Below the pieces are notes generated by a model. That model was not told the DNA's origin and ran no database searches. It was given only the letters and a program-made list of their open reading frames with translations. From contig NZ_FOQV01000005.1 in the NCBI RefSeq assembly GCF_900113835.1, positions 1-40,635 on the forward strand: a stretch of DNA of 40,635 nucleotides, read 5' to 3'. Positions 16,236 to 24,975 of the stretch are shown piece after piece. The translations under genes and the position numbers were made by a program. Each line of letters starts with the position of its first letter. Positions within the stretch are counted from its first letter, which is position 1. The DNA is from Allobosea sp. OK403 (GTDB lineage Bacteria > Pseudomonadota > Alphaproteobacteria > Rhizobiales > Beijerinckiaceae).

Positions 16236-16257
16236 TTTGTTCGTCAGGGCGAACAAA
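16236..16257. promoter_or_regulatory. Inverted repeat between the HTH gene and metK
   Basis: TTTGTTCG and CGAACAAA are perfect 8-bp inverted arms around TCAGGG. It follows the HTH gene stop by 12 bases and lies about 130 bases upstream of metK. No T-run follows on either strand, so it is a better candidate for a protein-binding site or short RNA stem than for an intrinsic terminator. Confidence 0.35.
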
Positions 16258-16269
16258 AAGAGAGCCAGA

Positions 16270-16683
16270 TCACGCGATTCCGCTGTCTTCTTCCGCCAGC
16301 GCCTCGACGAGATCGACGATGCGCCGTCGCACCCGCCCGCTCTTGATGCGTACGAAGGCCTTGGTCAGCTGCACGCCTTCGCTGGTCGCCATGAAGTCGG
16401 AGACATAGGCCGTCGAGGCGGCATCGGAGAAGCCGCCCGCCGGCATGTCGCCGGTCGGGGCTCCGTCGAAGAAGAAGGAGACCGGCACATCCAGCATCTT
16501 GGCGATCTGCTGCAAGCGGCTGGCGCTGATGCGGTTCGAGCCCTTTTCGTATTTTTGGACCTGCTGGAAGGTCAGTCCGAGACCCTCGCCGAGCCTCTCC
16601 TGGCTGACTCCAGCGAGCATTCGGCGCATCCGGACACGGCTTCCGACATGGCGGTCGATCGGGTTGGGCACTTTTTTGATCAT
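16270..16683 (-). CDS. XRE-family regulator, PraR/PhrR-like
   Basis: This 137-residue DNA-binding protein has an N-terminal Cro/C1 helix-turn-helix (VGSRVRMRRMLAGVSQERLG, then LTFQQVQKYEKGSNRISASRL) and a short C-terminal tail (AFVRIKSGRVRRRIVDLVEAL). Sequence and location beside metK match the rhizobial PhrR/PraR group, regulators described in acid response, surface attachment and quorum-sensing control; the exact role here is inferred only. The start MIKKVPNPIDRHVG is well supported by the family. The 130 bases before it (16684-16813) are AT-rich and should carry its own promoter. It could also regulate metK. Confidence 0.9.
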   Translation of the reverse strand: MIKKVPNPIDRHVGSRVRMRRMLAGVSQERLGEGLGLTFQQVQKYEKGSNRISASRLQQIAKMLDVPVSFFFDGAPTGDMPAGGFSDAASTAYVSDFMATSEGVQLTKAFVRIKSGRVRRRIVDLVEALAEEDSGIA

Positions 16684-16813
16684 GAATCGACCACCCTCGG
16701 GTCAGTTTTCTTGGAAATCTATCATCCGGCAGGCGCGAATTTATTTTAGCAATTTATATGCTTCCGGCGGGAACGGCCATCCCTCTCGCGGGAAAAAGTT
16801 CCAATTGGGATGA

Positions 16814-18409
16814 TCAGCCCGGTCGAACCCGCGCAAGCAGCAAGAACAGTGCAATGAGCCCCACTAAAGCGGCATCTCCGAATCGCGCATAGAGCGTAAC
16901 GGGAGCCGCTTGCGGCAAGTTTGCATCGAGAACACCCTGTGTGCCTAGGGGCAGGCTGGCCGTGATGCGGCCATAACCATCGATCACCGCCGAGATTCCG
17001 GTATTGGCGACGCGGACCAGCGGCAGCCCTTCCTCGATGGCGCGCATCCGCGCCTGAGCCAGGTGCTGGTAAGGTCCGCTGGTTTGGCCGAACCAGCCGT
17101 CATTGGTCAGGTTGAGCATCAGGCCGGGGCGCGGGCCCTGCTGCGGCATGACCTCGCCGGGGAAGATCGCCTCGTAGCAGAGCAGCGGCGCGACTGCAGG
17201 CAGGCCGCGGATCGAGAGCGGGATGCGCCGCGTGCCTGCCGCGAAGCCGCCCGGAATCGAGACGAATTCCGACAGCCCGACGCCGCGGATCAAGCGTTCC
17301 AGGATCGGCGGCAGATACTCGCCGAAGGGCACGAGATGGACCTTGTCGTAACTGGAAACGATCACGCCTCCGTCGTTCACAACCTGCACCGAATTGAAGA
17401 TCGGCGGCCGGCTTTCGCCGGGCAGCGCCTCGCCCGCCCGCGCCGCGCCGGTGATCAGCGTCGTGTTCGGCGGCAAGGCTGCGGCGATGCGCGCGAGCGC
17501 CTGAGGCGAGCGGCCGAGCAGGAAGGGAAAAGCCGATTCTGGCCAGATCAGATGGGTGACGTCCTGCACACCGAGCGTCGAGGGGCTCGTCGCCCGGTCG
17601 CTGAGCGTGAGATATTCGTTCAGGATCGCCTCGCCGTTACGGGCGCTGAACTTGGCGTCCTGCGCCAGGTTCGGCTGCATCAATCGCAGCTTCACGCCGG
17701 CAACCACTGGCGCCGCCGCGTTCGGGATGTGCCAGGCCCCGAAGCCGATGAGAGCGGCGAGCGTCAAGACGGCGAGGATCGGCGCGCGCCAGCGCCTCGC
17801 GCCGGCCTCGGCCGTGCCGAGCGTCGCAGGCGCCGCGCCGATCGCGACCGCCAGCAGCGTCAATCCATAGAGCCCGCCGAGCGCGGCGAATTGCGCGATG
17901 AAGCCCTGACCCGCCAGCATCATGCCGTAGACGTTCCAGGGAAAACCGGTCAGCACATGGCCGCGTAGCCATTCGCTGACGGTCAGCGCCACGGCGAGCA
18001 TGAGAATGCGTCCCGCCCCGGCCGGCCAGAGCAACCGGGCGCAGCCGAAGGCCAGCGCCGGGAACAGGGCGAGAAAGGCCGGCAGGGCAACGACGCCGAG
18101 CGGCATCGCCCAGGCGAATTTGTCGGCCTCCACCAGGAAGGCCGCGCCCAACCACCAGAGGCCGGCGAGGAAGAAGCCGAAGCCCCACCACCAGCCTGCC
18201 GCAAAGGCCGCCTTGAAGCGGCTCGCCGCCGTGGCGCCGACCGCTCCGTCGATCAACCAGACGGCGATGGTCATGGGCACGACGATCAGCGGCCAGAGAT
18301 CGAGCGGGGGCAAGGCGAGCGCGCCGCTGGCGCCTGTAGCGAGCGCGATCAGGCGCTTGCGCCATCCCCAGGAGAGGATGATCCCGTCAGCCAGCGCGGA
18401 GAGCCGCAT
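16814..18409 (-). CDS. lnt: Apolipoprotein N-acyltransferase
   Basis: Lnt transfers the third acyl chain to the N-terminal cysteine of lipoproteins at the periplasmic face of the inner membrane. The 531-residue protein has about six N-terminal membrane helices (residues 17-230), a nitrilase-like periplasmic domain and a final C-terminal helix (LVGLIALFLLLARV). The catalytic triad is visible: Glu291 in IWPESAFPF, Lys356 in YDKVHLVPFGEYLP, and Cys411 in LLCYEAIFPG. Its ATG overlaps the corC stop by one base (TGATG), so it is translationally coupled as the last gene of the miaB-phoH-ybeY-corC-lnt cluster. Confidence 0.96.
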   Translation of the reverse strand: MRLSALADGIILSWGWRKRLIALATGASGALALPPLDLWPLIVVPMTIAVWLIDGAVGATAASRFKAAFAAGWWWGFGFFLAGLWWLGAAFLVEADKFAWAMPLGVVALPAFLALFPALAFGCARLLWPAGAGRILMLAVALTVSEWLRGHVLTGFPWNVYGMMLAGQGFIAQFAALGGLYGLTLLAVAIGAAPATLGTAEAGARRWRAPILAVLTLAALIGFGAWHIPNAAAPVVAGVKLRLMQPNLAQDAKFSARNGEAILNEYLTLSDRATSPSTLGVQDVTHLIWPESAFPFLLGRSPQALARIAAALPPNTTLITGAARAGEALPGESRPPIFNSVQVVNDGGVIVSSYDKVHLVPFGEYLPPILERLIRGVGLSEFVSIPGGFAAGTRRIPLSIRGLPAVAPLLCYEAIFPGEVMPQQGPRPGLMLNLTNDGWFGQTSGPYQHLAQARMRAIEEGLPLVRVANTGISAVIDGYGRITASLPLGTQGVLDANLPQAAPVTLYARFGDAALVGLIALFLLLARVRPG

Positions 18410-19398
18410 CAGCCAGCTTCCGCCTGCGGCGCCGTATCGGGGGCCGCTGGGCTGCGCCGGAGAATGCTGAGCCGCTTGATTCGGCGCGGATCGGCCTCGG
18501 TGATCTCGAAGGACAGGCCTTCCGGCCCCTCGATCGTCTCGCCCTGCGCCGGTACGCGGCCGGCCAGCGTCACGATCAGCCCGCCCAGCGTGTCGATCTC
18601 CTCGGCAACTTCTGTGTCCGAGAGATCGATGCCGGTCGCGTCCTTGAGTTCGTGCAGTGTCGCGCGCGCATCGGCGGTGAAGCGACCCTCGCCCGTGGCG
18701 GTGATCGCGGGAGCCTCGTCGAGGTCATGCTCGTCCTCGATGTCGCCGACGACGATCTCGACAAGATCCTCCATCGAGACCAGCCCGTCCGTTCCGCCAT
18801 ACTCATCGATCACGAGAGCGATATGCGTCCGTGTCGCCTGCATCTTCACGAGCAGGTCGACCGCCGGCATCGAGGGCGGGACATAGAGCACGGGGCGCAG
18901 AATCTTCGCACTCGCCAGCGTGGTCGAAAGGTCGACTGCGGCGAGGTTATGCAGCGTCGGCTCCGACAGGCCAGGGCTCGGGTCGGCCTTGCCCTGTTCG
19001 GCGATGAATTCGAGGAAGTCACGGATATGGACCATGCCGCGCGGATCATCGAGCGAATCGTCGAAGACCGGCAGGCGTGAATGGCCCGCCGTCCGGAACA
19101 GCGCCAGCAATTCGTCCAGCGTCGCATCGGCCGGAACGGCGATGATATCGGCACGCGGTACCATCACGTCGCCGACGCGTCGTTCGCGCAGGCTGAGCAC
19201 ATTGGAGAGCATTACGCGCTCCTGTGCGCTCAGATCAGCCGACTGGCCGCTGTCGCGGTCCTGCGCCAGCGCTTCGGTGATGTCCTCGCGGATAGTCGCG
19301 CCGCTGCGCATGCCGAGCCGTTCGAGGAACTGGCCAAGCCAATGGGAGAGGCCACGGCTGGTGGCGTCTGTCTGGGTAGATCGACTGTCGTCGCTCAT
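18409..19398 (-). CDS. CorC/HlyC-type CBS-domain protein
   Basis: The 329-residue protein has no membrane helix and matches the soluble CorC/TlyC group. Two CBS domains span about residues 70-205 (VMVPRADIIAVPADATLDEL, then VDLLVKMQATRTHIALVIDEYGGTDGLVS with the usual MEDLVEEIVG-like end). A C-terminal CorC_HlyC transporter-associated domain follows (FTADARATLHELKDATGIDL). CorC is linked to Mg/Co efflux in enterobacteria, and the homologue TlyC has been called a hemolysin; here the neighbours (ybeY, lnt) suggest the CorC role. It overlaps ybeY by 4 bases upstream and lnt by 1 base downstream. Gene symbol left blank because the corC/tlyC naming is not settled. Confidence 0.92.
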   Translation of the reverse strand: MSDDSRSTQTDATSRGLSHWLGQFLERLGMRSGATIREDITEALAQDRDSGQSADLSAQERVMLSNVLSLRERRVGDVMVPRADIIAVPADATLDELLALFRTAGHSRLPVFDDSLDDPRGMVHIRDFLEFIAEQGKADPSPGLSEPTLHNLAAVDLSTTLASAKILRPVLYVPPSMPAVDLLVKMQATRTHIALVIDEYGGTDGLVSMEDLVEIVVGDIEDEHDLDEAPAITATGEGRFTADARATLHELKDATGIDLSDTEVAEEIDTLGGLIVTLAGRVPAQGETIEGPEGLSFEITEADPRRIKRLSILRRSPAAPDTAPQAEAG

Positions 19399-19964
19399 GA
19401 TGCTGTGGAGAAAACCGGGGTTGGGGCGAGCGGCTCGCTGTCCGCATAGGGGTCGGCGATGCCAAGCCGGGCGAGCGCTGCGATCTCGAGCGCCTCCATC
19501 CGTTCGGCCTGCGCTGGTGTTTCGTGATCCTCGCCGAGCAGGTGCAGCAGGCCGTGTATCACAAGATGGCTGACATGATCGCCGAAATCCTTGCCCTCCT
19601 CCTGCGCCTCGCGGGCAATCGTCTCATAAGCCAGGACGATGTCGCCGAGAACCGGACTGCCGGCGATCCGCTCGGGCGGTGCGGCTGGAAATGAGAGAAC
19701 GTTGGTCGGCTTGTCGAAGCCGCGCCAGTCGCGGTTGACCACGCGGATGCGCTTGTCATCGGTCATCAGCAGGCTGAGTTCGGCGCCTTCGAGCGGCGTG
19801 ACAGGCGCAACCGCGAGCGCGGCCTGCGTCGCATCCGCCACGCGCTGGCGCAGATCGGCAAGCTCGCGCCAGCGTTTCGCCTGGATCCTCAGCGCCAAGG
19901 TCAACTCCGGCGCGGGCCTGTCAGCATGCGGCGCCGAGCGCCGCATGCGAGGTCGGTCGTTCAT
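19395..19964 (-). CDS. ybeY: Endoribonuclease YbeY
   Basis: YbeY is a zinc-dependent single-strand RNase acting in 16S rRNA 3' maturation and ribosome quality control. The 189-residue protein carries the metal-binding motif HGLLHLLGEDH with His137, His141 and His147. Upstream is NRDWRGFDKPTNVLSFP, the conserved substrate-groove region. The N-terminus is about 20 residues longer than in E. coli (MNDRPRMRRSAPHADRPAPE), which is common in this order. Its start overlaps the phoH stop by 4 bases and its stop overlaps the corC start by 4 bases. Confidence 0.96.
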   Translation of the reverse strand: MNDRPRMRRSAPHADRPAPELTLALRIQAKRWRELADLRQRVADATQAALAVAPVTPLEGAELSLLMTDDKRIRVVNRDWRGFDKPTNVLSFPAAPPERIAGSPVLGDIVLAYETIAREAQEEGKDFGDHVSHLVIHGLLHLLGEDHETPAQAERMEALEIAALARLGIADPYADSEPLAPTPVFSTAS

Positions 19965-21223
19965 CGCGGTCGCTCCCGCGACAAGGTGCGCTTCAGCCCC
20001 TCGGTATCGTCCTCGATCGGGGGCTGGGGCTCGAGTGCGCGCAGCCGCTCCTCACGCTCCTCGCGCTCGCGCCGGGCCGCGCCCTCATAGGCCATGACGA
20101 TGCGGCGCACGAGATCGTGACGGACAACGTCGCCCTCCTCGAATTTAGCATAGCCGACGCCCTCGACGCCTGAGAGCAGCTTGACGGCCTCGATCAGGCC
20201 CGAGCGCTGGCCCGGCGGCAGGTCGATCTGGGTCGGGTCGCCGGTGATGATCATGCGCGAGCCCTCGCCGAGGCGGGTCAGGAACATCTTCATCTGGACG
20301 GAGGTCGCGTTCTGGGCCTCGTCGAGCAGCACGACGGCGTTGGTCAGCGTGCGACCGCGCATGAAGGCGAGCGGCGCGATCTCGATCATGCCGGTCTGCA
20401 GGGCGCGCTCGACATGGCGGGCTTCCATGAAGTCGTTCAGCGCGTCGTAGATCGGCCGCAGGTAAGGATCGACCTTCTCGCGCATGTCGCCGGGCAGGAA
20501 GCCGAGCCGTTCGCCGGCCTCGACAGCCGGGCGCGACAGCACCATGCGCTCGACCACGCCCTGCTCGATCAGCGAGACGGCATGTCCGACGGCGAGCCAG
20601 GTCTTGCCGGTGCCTGCCGGTCCTTCGGCAAGCACGAGTTCATGGCGCTTGAGTTGGCGCAGATAGGCGTCCTGCGCCGCGTTGCGGGCGCGTACCGGGC
20701 CGCGCTTGCGCGTCACGATTGCGTCGAAAGAGGCCTTGCCGGCATCGGCGGCGGGGAAGAAGGAGCGCTGCACATTGCTCTCCTCGATCGCGCCATCGAC
20801 CTCGCCGAGGGTGACGGAAGCGCCGGCCTTGGCCCGCGTATAGAGCGTCTTCAGCACGCGTCCGGCCTGTTCGGCGGTCTCGCGCGGGCCCCTGATGGTG
20901 ACGTGGTTGCCATTGGGACTGATCACGACGCCGAGACGCCGCTCCAGATGGGCGAGATTCTGGTCGTAATCGCCGAAGACAAGGCTCGCCAGCCGGTTGT
21001 CGTCGAAGGAGAGCAGGACCTCGGTGGCGGGCAATCCGTCGCGCGTCAGGGTCTCGACGCGTGCCGGCGTCGTCTCGCGCCGTGGGCCTCGTTCCGGTCT
21101 CGGGGTCACCTGGTCAGCCTGTGCCAATAGCGTCGTCTCCCTGGCGGATGGGCCGGCCGGACAGGAGCGTGAGGCCGGGTCGTCTTGCAATGAGCCGTCT
21201 TGCAACGCGTCGTCCTGCAACAT
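19961..21223 (-). CDS. PhoH-like ATPase (YbeZ/PhoL)
   Basis: This cytoplasmic P-loop ATPase is the usual partner of YbeY and is thought to act as an RNA helicase or chaperone in rRNA processing. From the ATG at 21223 it has 420 residues. The conserved part begins LLSFDDNRLASLVFGDYDQN, with an N-terminal KH-like segment (VVISPNGNHVTIRGPRETAE). Then come Walker A GPAGTGKT and Walker B VVLLDEAQNAT. The first 45 residues are odd: LQDDALQDGSLQDD is a short tandem repeat also visible in DNA (21180-21222). A TTG at 21127 preceded at 9 bases by AGGGAG would remove this part and may be the true start; TTG at 21238 would lengthen it. The tail overlaps ybeY. Confidence 0.93.
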   Translation of the reverse strand: MLQDDALQDGSLQDDPASRSCPAGPSARETTLLAQADQVTPRPERGPRRETTPARVETLTRDGLPATEVLLSFDDNRLASLVFGDYDQNLAHLERRLGVVISPNGNHVTIRGPRETAEQAGRVLKTLYTRAKAGASVTLGEVDGAIEESNVQRSFFPAADAGKASFDAIVTRKRGPVRARNAAQDAYLRQLKRHELVLAEGPAGTGKTWLAVGHAVSLIEQGVVERMVLSRPAVEAGERLGFLPGDMREKVDPYLRPIYDALNDFMEARHVERALQTGMIEIAPLAFMRGRTLTNAVVLLDEAQNATSVQMKMFLTRLGEGSRMIITGDPTQIDLPPGQRSGLIEAVKLLSGVEGVGYAKFEEGDVVRHDLVRRIVMAYEGAARREREEREERLRALEPQPPIEDDTEGLKRTLSRERPR

Positions 21224-21298
21224 AACCGAACGCAACAATCTCAGTCTGATGACAGGCGTTGCCCTGCCCCAAGAAAATCGGGTCGAACCGGGTCGCGT

Positions 21299-22690
21299 TC
21301 AAGCCGCCAGTTCCTTTGTCGGAACCTCGTCCGGCCCGGCCTTGCGGCCAAACAGCGAGTTGGACCCCGCCCGCTCGATCACCACCTGAACCCGGTCGCC
21401 GATCTGATTCGACTCAGTCTCGATCTGCACAGCCTGAAGGTAGGGGGTTTTTCCCGCAAGCTGTCCGGGATGGCGGCCCACACGTTCCAGCAGCACCTCG
21501 ACGGTGCGCCCCACCATGGCATGGTTGAAGGCCTGGCGGTGGTGCTCGATACGCTCCTGCAGGCGCAGCAGGCGCTCGCTCATCACCGGGGGCGCGACCT
21601 GCTCGCCGAGATCGGCGGCCGGCGTGCCGGGGCGCGGCGAATATTTGAAGGAATAGCTCGAGGCGAAGCCGATCTCGTCGACGAGGCGCAGCGTATCCTC
21701 GAAATCACCGTCGCTCTCGCCGGGAAAGCCGACGATGAAGTCCGAGGACAAGGCGATGTCGGGTCGCGCCGCCCGGATGCGCTCGATCAGGCGGCGGTAC
21801 TCGTCGGCGGTATGCTTGCGGTTCATCGCCGCCAGAATCCGGTCGGAGCCCGCCTGCACCGGCAAATGCAGGAAGGGCATCAGTTGAGGCAGGTCGCGAT
21901 GGGCGGCAATCAGATCATCGGCCATGTCGCGCGGATGGCTCGTGGTGTAACGGATGCGACTGACGCCGGGCACCTCGGCGACTCGCTGCATCAGGCGCGC
22001 CAGGCCCCAGACGGCCCCGCCGGGGCCTTCGCCGTGATAGGCGTTGACGTTCTGGCCGATCAGCGTGACGTCCTGCACGCCCGAAGCCGCCAATCGCTCG
22101 ATCTCGACCATGATCTGCGCGACCGGCCGCGAGAATTCCGCGCCGCGCGTATAGGGCACGACGCAGAAGGCGCAGAACTTGTCGCAGCCTTCCTGCACGG
22201 TGACGAAGGCCGAGATACCGCGCTGGCGGATCGCCTTGGGCGTGGGCGGCGGCAAATGCCCGAACTTGTCGTCGATCGGCAGGTCGGTATCGACGGTGCG
22301 CCGGCTCGCAGCCTCCGCCAGCAGGGCCGGCAGGCGGTGATAGGCTTGCGGGCCGACGACGAGATCGACTGCCGGCTGCCGGCGCTGGATCTCTGCACCC
22401 TCTGCCTGGGCGACGCAGCCGGCCACGACGATCTTGGTGTGCTGTCCATTGGACTTCTGCGCGACCTTCAGATCACGCAGCTTGCCGAGTTCGGTATAGA
22501 CCTTCTGCACGGCGCGGTCGCGGATATGGCAGGTGTTGAGCAGGATCAGGTCCGCGCCTTCGGGGGTCGCGGTCTCCTCATAGCCTTGTTCGCTCAGGAT
22601 ATCGGCCATGCGCTGCCCGTCATAGACGTTCATCTGGCAGCCGAAGGACTTGATGTGGACTTTCTTCATCGTGGCGGGTCGGGTCTCCAA
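21299..22690 (-). CDS. miaB: tRNA-2-methylthio-N6-isopentenyladenosine synthase
   Basis: MiaB is a radical-SAM methylthiotransferase that adds the 2-methylthio group to i6A37 of tRNAs reading UNN codons. With the TTG start it has 463 residues. The N-terminal cluster ligands are Cys18, Cys54 and Cys92. The radical-SAM CxxxCxxC is Cys169, Cys173 and Cys176 ([14 protein letters not shown]). A C-terminal TRAM domain ends [12 protein letters not shown] prefer the TTG at 22690 because AAGGAG sits 5 bases before it; the ATG at 22669 has only a distant GGAG. It leads the miaB-phoH-ybeY-corC-lnt cluster. Many relatives have a fur-like gene nearby; none is seen here. Confidence 0.95.
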   Translation of the reverse strand: METRPATMKKVHIKSFGCQMNVYDGQRMADILSEQGYEETATPEGADLILLNTCHIRDRAVQKVYTELGKLRDLKVAQKSNGQHTKIVVAGCVAQAEGAEIQRRQPAVDLVVGPQAYHRLPALLAEAASRRTVDTDLPIDDKFGHLPPPTPKAIRQRGISAFVTVQEGCDKFCAFCVVPYTRGAEFSRPVAQIMVEIERLAASGVQDVTLIGQNVNAYHGEGPGGAVWGLARLMQRVAEVPGVSRIRYTTSHPRDMADDLIAAHRDLPQLMPFLHLPVQAGSDRILAAMNRKHTADEYRRLIERIRAARPDIALSSDFIVGFPGESDGDFEDTLRLVDEIGFASSYSFKYSPRPGTPAADLGEQVAPPVMSERLLRLQERIEHHRQAFNHAMVGRTVEVLLERVGRHPGQLAGKTPYLQAVQIETESNQIGDRVQVVIERAGSNSLFGRKAGPDEVPTKELAA

Positions 22691-22794
22691 ACCGTCTCCT
22701 TACTCCTGATTGCGCCGCGAGGAAATGACCATGCTCCAGGAGGCGCCGATCAGCGAAGCAACAACCGAGCCAGATGCCGCCTCGCCCTTGCCGG

Positions 22795-23598
22795 TCAGGC
22801 GCTCTGCCGCCCGGTGACCGCCTCCCGCCGCGCCTGCCGGATAGCGGCCTCGGCCAGTCGCGTCGCTTCCTTACGCGAGGTCCGGGCGCCCATCGCGATC
22901 GGCGCACCCCAGACGAGTTCGACATCGATCGCACCCGCATCGAGCACGGTCTTGAGATGCGGCGCCAGTTCTTCGTCGCCATACCAGGCGAGCGTGGTGC
23001 GCTCGGCCCGGCCGCCGGCCAGGCCGTGGAAGCCGGTATAGGTGATGGTCAGCGGATAGACCGGAATGTCGCGGTCATCGTTCTTGCCGAGTGCCTCACG
23101 CGCGGCTCCCAGCAGGGAGGAGCGCAAAGGCAGGATGCGCGTGCCGTCTCCCGTCGTCCCCTCCGCGAAGAGCACGATCGATTCGCCCGCCGCGAGCCGC
23201 GCGCCCATTTCGGCTGCCACATCGGCGGTGGCGCTGCGGCGCATCCGGTCGATGAAGACGGTGCGCTGCAGTTTTGCCAGGAAGCCGATCACCGGCCAGC
23301 CCGCGACCTCGCTCTTGGCCACGAAGGACAAGGGCCGCAAGGCCCCGATCACCGCGATGTCGAGCCAGGAAACATGGCTGGCGACGATCAGCCCAGCCGC
23401 CCCGGGCGGCGGTGGCGTGCCCCTGATGCGGCGACGCACGCCGAGGCAGCGGCAGGTGAAGCGATGGAACAGGCGCGGGATCCTGGCGCCATGACGGGGC
23501 CCGAGGCGCATCGCGACGAGCTGCGCCGGCAGGAGCAGGAGCGCGCAAAAGGCCAGCGCTGCAAGCCTCAGGGTTGCGCCGGGGCGAAGTCCGTTCAT
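22795..23598 (-). CDS. plsC: 1-acyl-sn-glycerol-3-phosphate acyltransferase-like
   Basis: This membrane-bound lysophospholipid acyltransferase has 267 residues. An N-terminal hydrophobic helix (LRLAALAFCALLLLPAQLVAM) is followed by the catalytic HX4D motif in VASHVSWLDI (His75, Asp80). Next come the substrate motif GFLAKLQRTVFIDR and the glycerophosphate-binding FAEGTTGDGTRILPLRSSLL. It should acylate lysophosphatidic acid or a related lysolipid. A role as an ornithine-lipid acyltransferase (OlsA-like) is the main alternative, because rhizobial genomes carry both kinds. It lies between rimI and miaB, the conserved place for this gene. Confidence 0.9.
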   Translation of the reverse strand: MNGLRPGATLRLAALAFCALLLLPAQLVAMRLGPRHGARIPRLFHRFTCRCLGVRRRIRGTPPPPGAAGLIVASHVSWLDIAVIGALRPLSFVAKSEVAGWPVIGFLAKLQRTVFIDRMRRSATADVAAEMGARLAAGESIVLFAEGTTGDGTRILPLRSSLLGAAREALGKNDDRDIPVYPLTITYTGFHGLAGGRAERTTLAWYGDEELAPHLKTVLDAGAIDVELVWGAPIAMGARTSRKEATRLAEAAIRQARREAVTGRQSA

Positions 23599-23614
23599 GC
23601 GCAGGCTGCCCGGG

Positions 23615-24112
23615 TCACGCGAGATCGAGCCGCATCGTCACCGCGCCGGTGCGGCTGCCGTCGCTCTTGGCGTAGTAGTTCTTGCGCCGGCCGACCTCGC
23701 GAAAGCCGAAATGGCGGTAGAGCTGTTCGGCCGGCAGGTTGCCGTCCTCGACCTCCAGATAGACATGCTGGACGCCGCTGGCGGCGAGCTGGCCGAGATG
23801 GGCGTGGAGCAGCGCCCGTCCGAGCCCGTCGCGGCGATGGGCGCGCCCTACCACGATGCTGAGGATTTCGGCCTCGTCGGCCGCCTTGCGCGAGATCACG
23901 AAGCCGGCGGGGTGGGGACCCTTCCCCGCGAAGACGCCTTCGGAGATGATCGCGGGGTCGGCAAGCAGCGCGGCGCATTCGCCAGGTTCCCAACCACGCG
24001 CAAAGCCGCCCTGGTGGTGCAGCGCCGCGACATGGCGTGCATGGCGCACGTCGAGGCGGCCGGTACGGGCCGGTGCTGATTCGGGGTGGAGCAATCTGCG
24101 CAGCCAGTCCAT
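23615..24112 (-). CDS. rimI: GNAT N-acetyltransferase, RimI-like
   Basis: The 165-residue GNAT-fold protein resembles ribosomal-protein S18 alanine N-acetyltransferase. It shows ILSIVVGRAHRRDGLGRALL, whose (R/Q)xxGxG/A acetyl-CoA motif reads RRDGLGRA, and then VYLEVEDGNLPAEQLYRHFGF, the usual RimI EV..N..A..LY..GF pattern. Linkage to tsaB is conserved across bacteria. I chose the ATG at 24112 (MDWLRRLLHP); the frame can be extended to a TTG at 24145, 8 bases after the tsaB stop. Neither has a strong Shine-Dalgarno. The target protein is inferred. Confidence 0.88.
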   Translation of the reverse strand: MDWLRRLLHPESAPARTGRLDVRHARHVAALHHQGGFARGWEPGECAALLADPAIISEGVFAGKGPHPAGFVISRKAADEAEILSIVVGRAHRRDGLGRALLHAHLGQLAASGVQHVYLEVEDGNLPAEQLYRHFGFREVGRRKNYYAKSDGSRTGAVTMRLDLA

Positions 24113-24153
24113 GGCGCTTGATGGCACAGACTGAACCGCTGGCAAGTACTGAT

Positions 24154-24837
24154 TCAGCGCCGCGGCAGTCGGGCGCGATCCTGCGGCGTCGTTTCAGGCG
24201 CCTTCAGGTAGAGCGGGCGCGGCGGTGCATCCTCGGGATCAGCGATAAGCCCGAGCCGCGCAACCCAGGTCACGTCTGGCGCCCTGCTCTCGTCGAGCAC
24301 CAAGGCATCGAGCCCGATCGCCCAGGCTTCGTTGGCGACCGCCATCGCGGCCGAGCCCACCAGGCTGACGGGCCCGGCCCCGATGGAGCGGGCGGCGTCG
24401 CGGTGGTTGACCTGGCGCAGCGAGACCAATGGCTTGCCGTGCGAACTCAGCGCTTGGAACCAGACCTGGCCGTGTTTGGCGTCGAGTGCGGCTGCGATCA
24501 CCCGCCCGGATTCGCGTCCGATCAGGGGGGCTGCGGTCGCAGCCAGCGTGGTGACGCCAATCGCCGGGATGCCGGCCGCGAGCGCGATGGCGCGGGCCGC
24601 GCTGATGCCGACACGCAGGCCGGTATAGCTGCCTGGACCGACGGTGACGGCGACGCGGTCGAGCGAGGCGAAGCCGCCCTCGACGGCCTTCATGACGCGC
24701 TCGACCAGCGGCATCAGCGCCTCGGCATGGCCGCGCTCCATCGCGATTTGCTCGATCGCCAGCGGCTCAGCCTGGCCGGCTTCCAGCACGCAGGCGGAAC
24801 AGGCGCCGAGCGCGGTGTCGATCGCGAGGATGCGCAT
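24154..24837 (-). CDS. tsaB: tRNA threonylcarbamoyladenosine synthesis protein TsaB
   Basis: TsaB partners TsaD and TsaE in making t6A37 on ANN-decoding tRNAs. The 227-residue protein has the ASKHA fold: MRILAIDTALGACSACVLE at the N-terminus, then VGPGSYTGLRVGISAARAIA, the family signature. The C-terminal half is shorter and more divergent than in TsaD and lacks the metal-binding HxxxH, as expected of TsaB. It is followed after 8 bases by the longest possible rimI frame, the common tsaB-rimI pairing. Confidence 0.95.
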   Translation of the reverse strand: MRILAIDTALGACSACVLEAGQAEPLAIEQIAMERGHAEALMPLVERVMKAVEGGFASLDRVAVTVGPGSYTGLRVGISAARAIALAAGIPAIGVTTLAATAAPLIGRESGRVIAAALDAKHGQVWFQALSSHGKPLVSLRQVNHRDAARSIGAGPVSLVGSAAMAVANEAWAIGLDALVLDESRAPDVTWVARLGLIADPEDAPPRPLYLKAPETTPQDRARLPRR

Positions 24838-24877
24838 CGGTGTCTTGCCAGGCCCGTCTTCGAAAGTGAGGGAAACG

Positions 24878-24923
24878 CGTCGTCATTCCGGATCTGCGCT
24901 TGGCTGTGCCCGGGATGACGACG
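24878..24923. repeat. Short palindromic repeat between nfuA and tsaB
   Basis: CGTCGTCATTCCGG and CCGGGATGACGACG are inverted copies with one mismatch in 14, separated by 18 bases. It is a compact member of the GTCATxCCGG class of dispersed repeats. No T-run follows on either strand, so it is not an obvious terminator. Confidence 0.6.
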
Positions 24924-24975
24924 TGGATTGATTTGCCAACAAAGCCAAAATGGCGTGTGGATCAAGCCGAAAGCG

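Noticed and set aside
16109..16269. SAM riboswitch upstream of metK
   Set aside because: No conserved SAM-II or SAM/SAH core could be recognised by eye; a covariance-model search would settle it.
22691..22794. Small gene or lost fur between plsC and miaB
   Set aside because: Only a start-less frame ending SMVISSRRNQE and a good Shine-Dalgarno for miaB are present; no Fur-like motif.
21200..23041. 613-codon open frame on the plus strand
   Set aside because: Antisense to miaB and part of plsC, both strongly supported.
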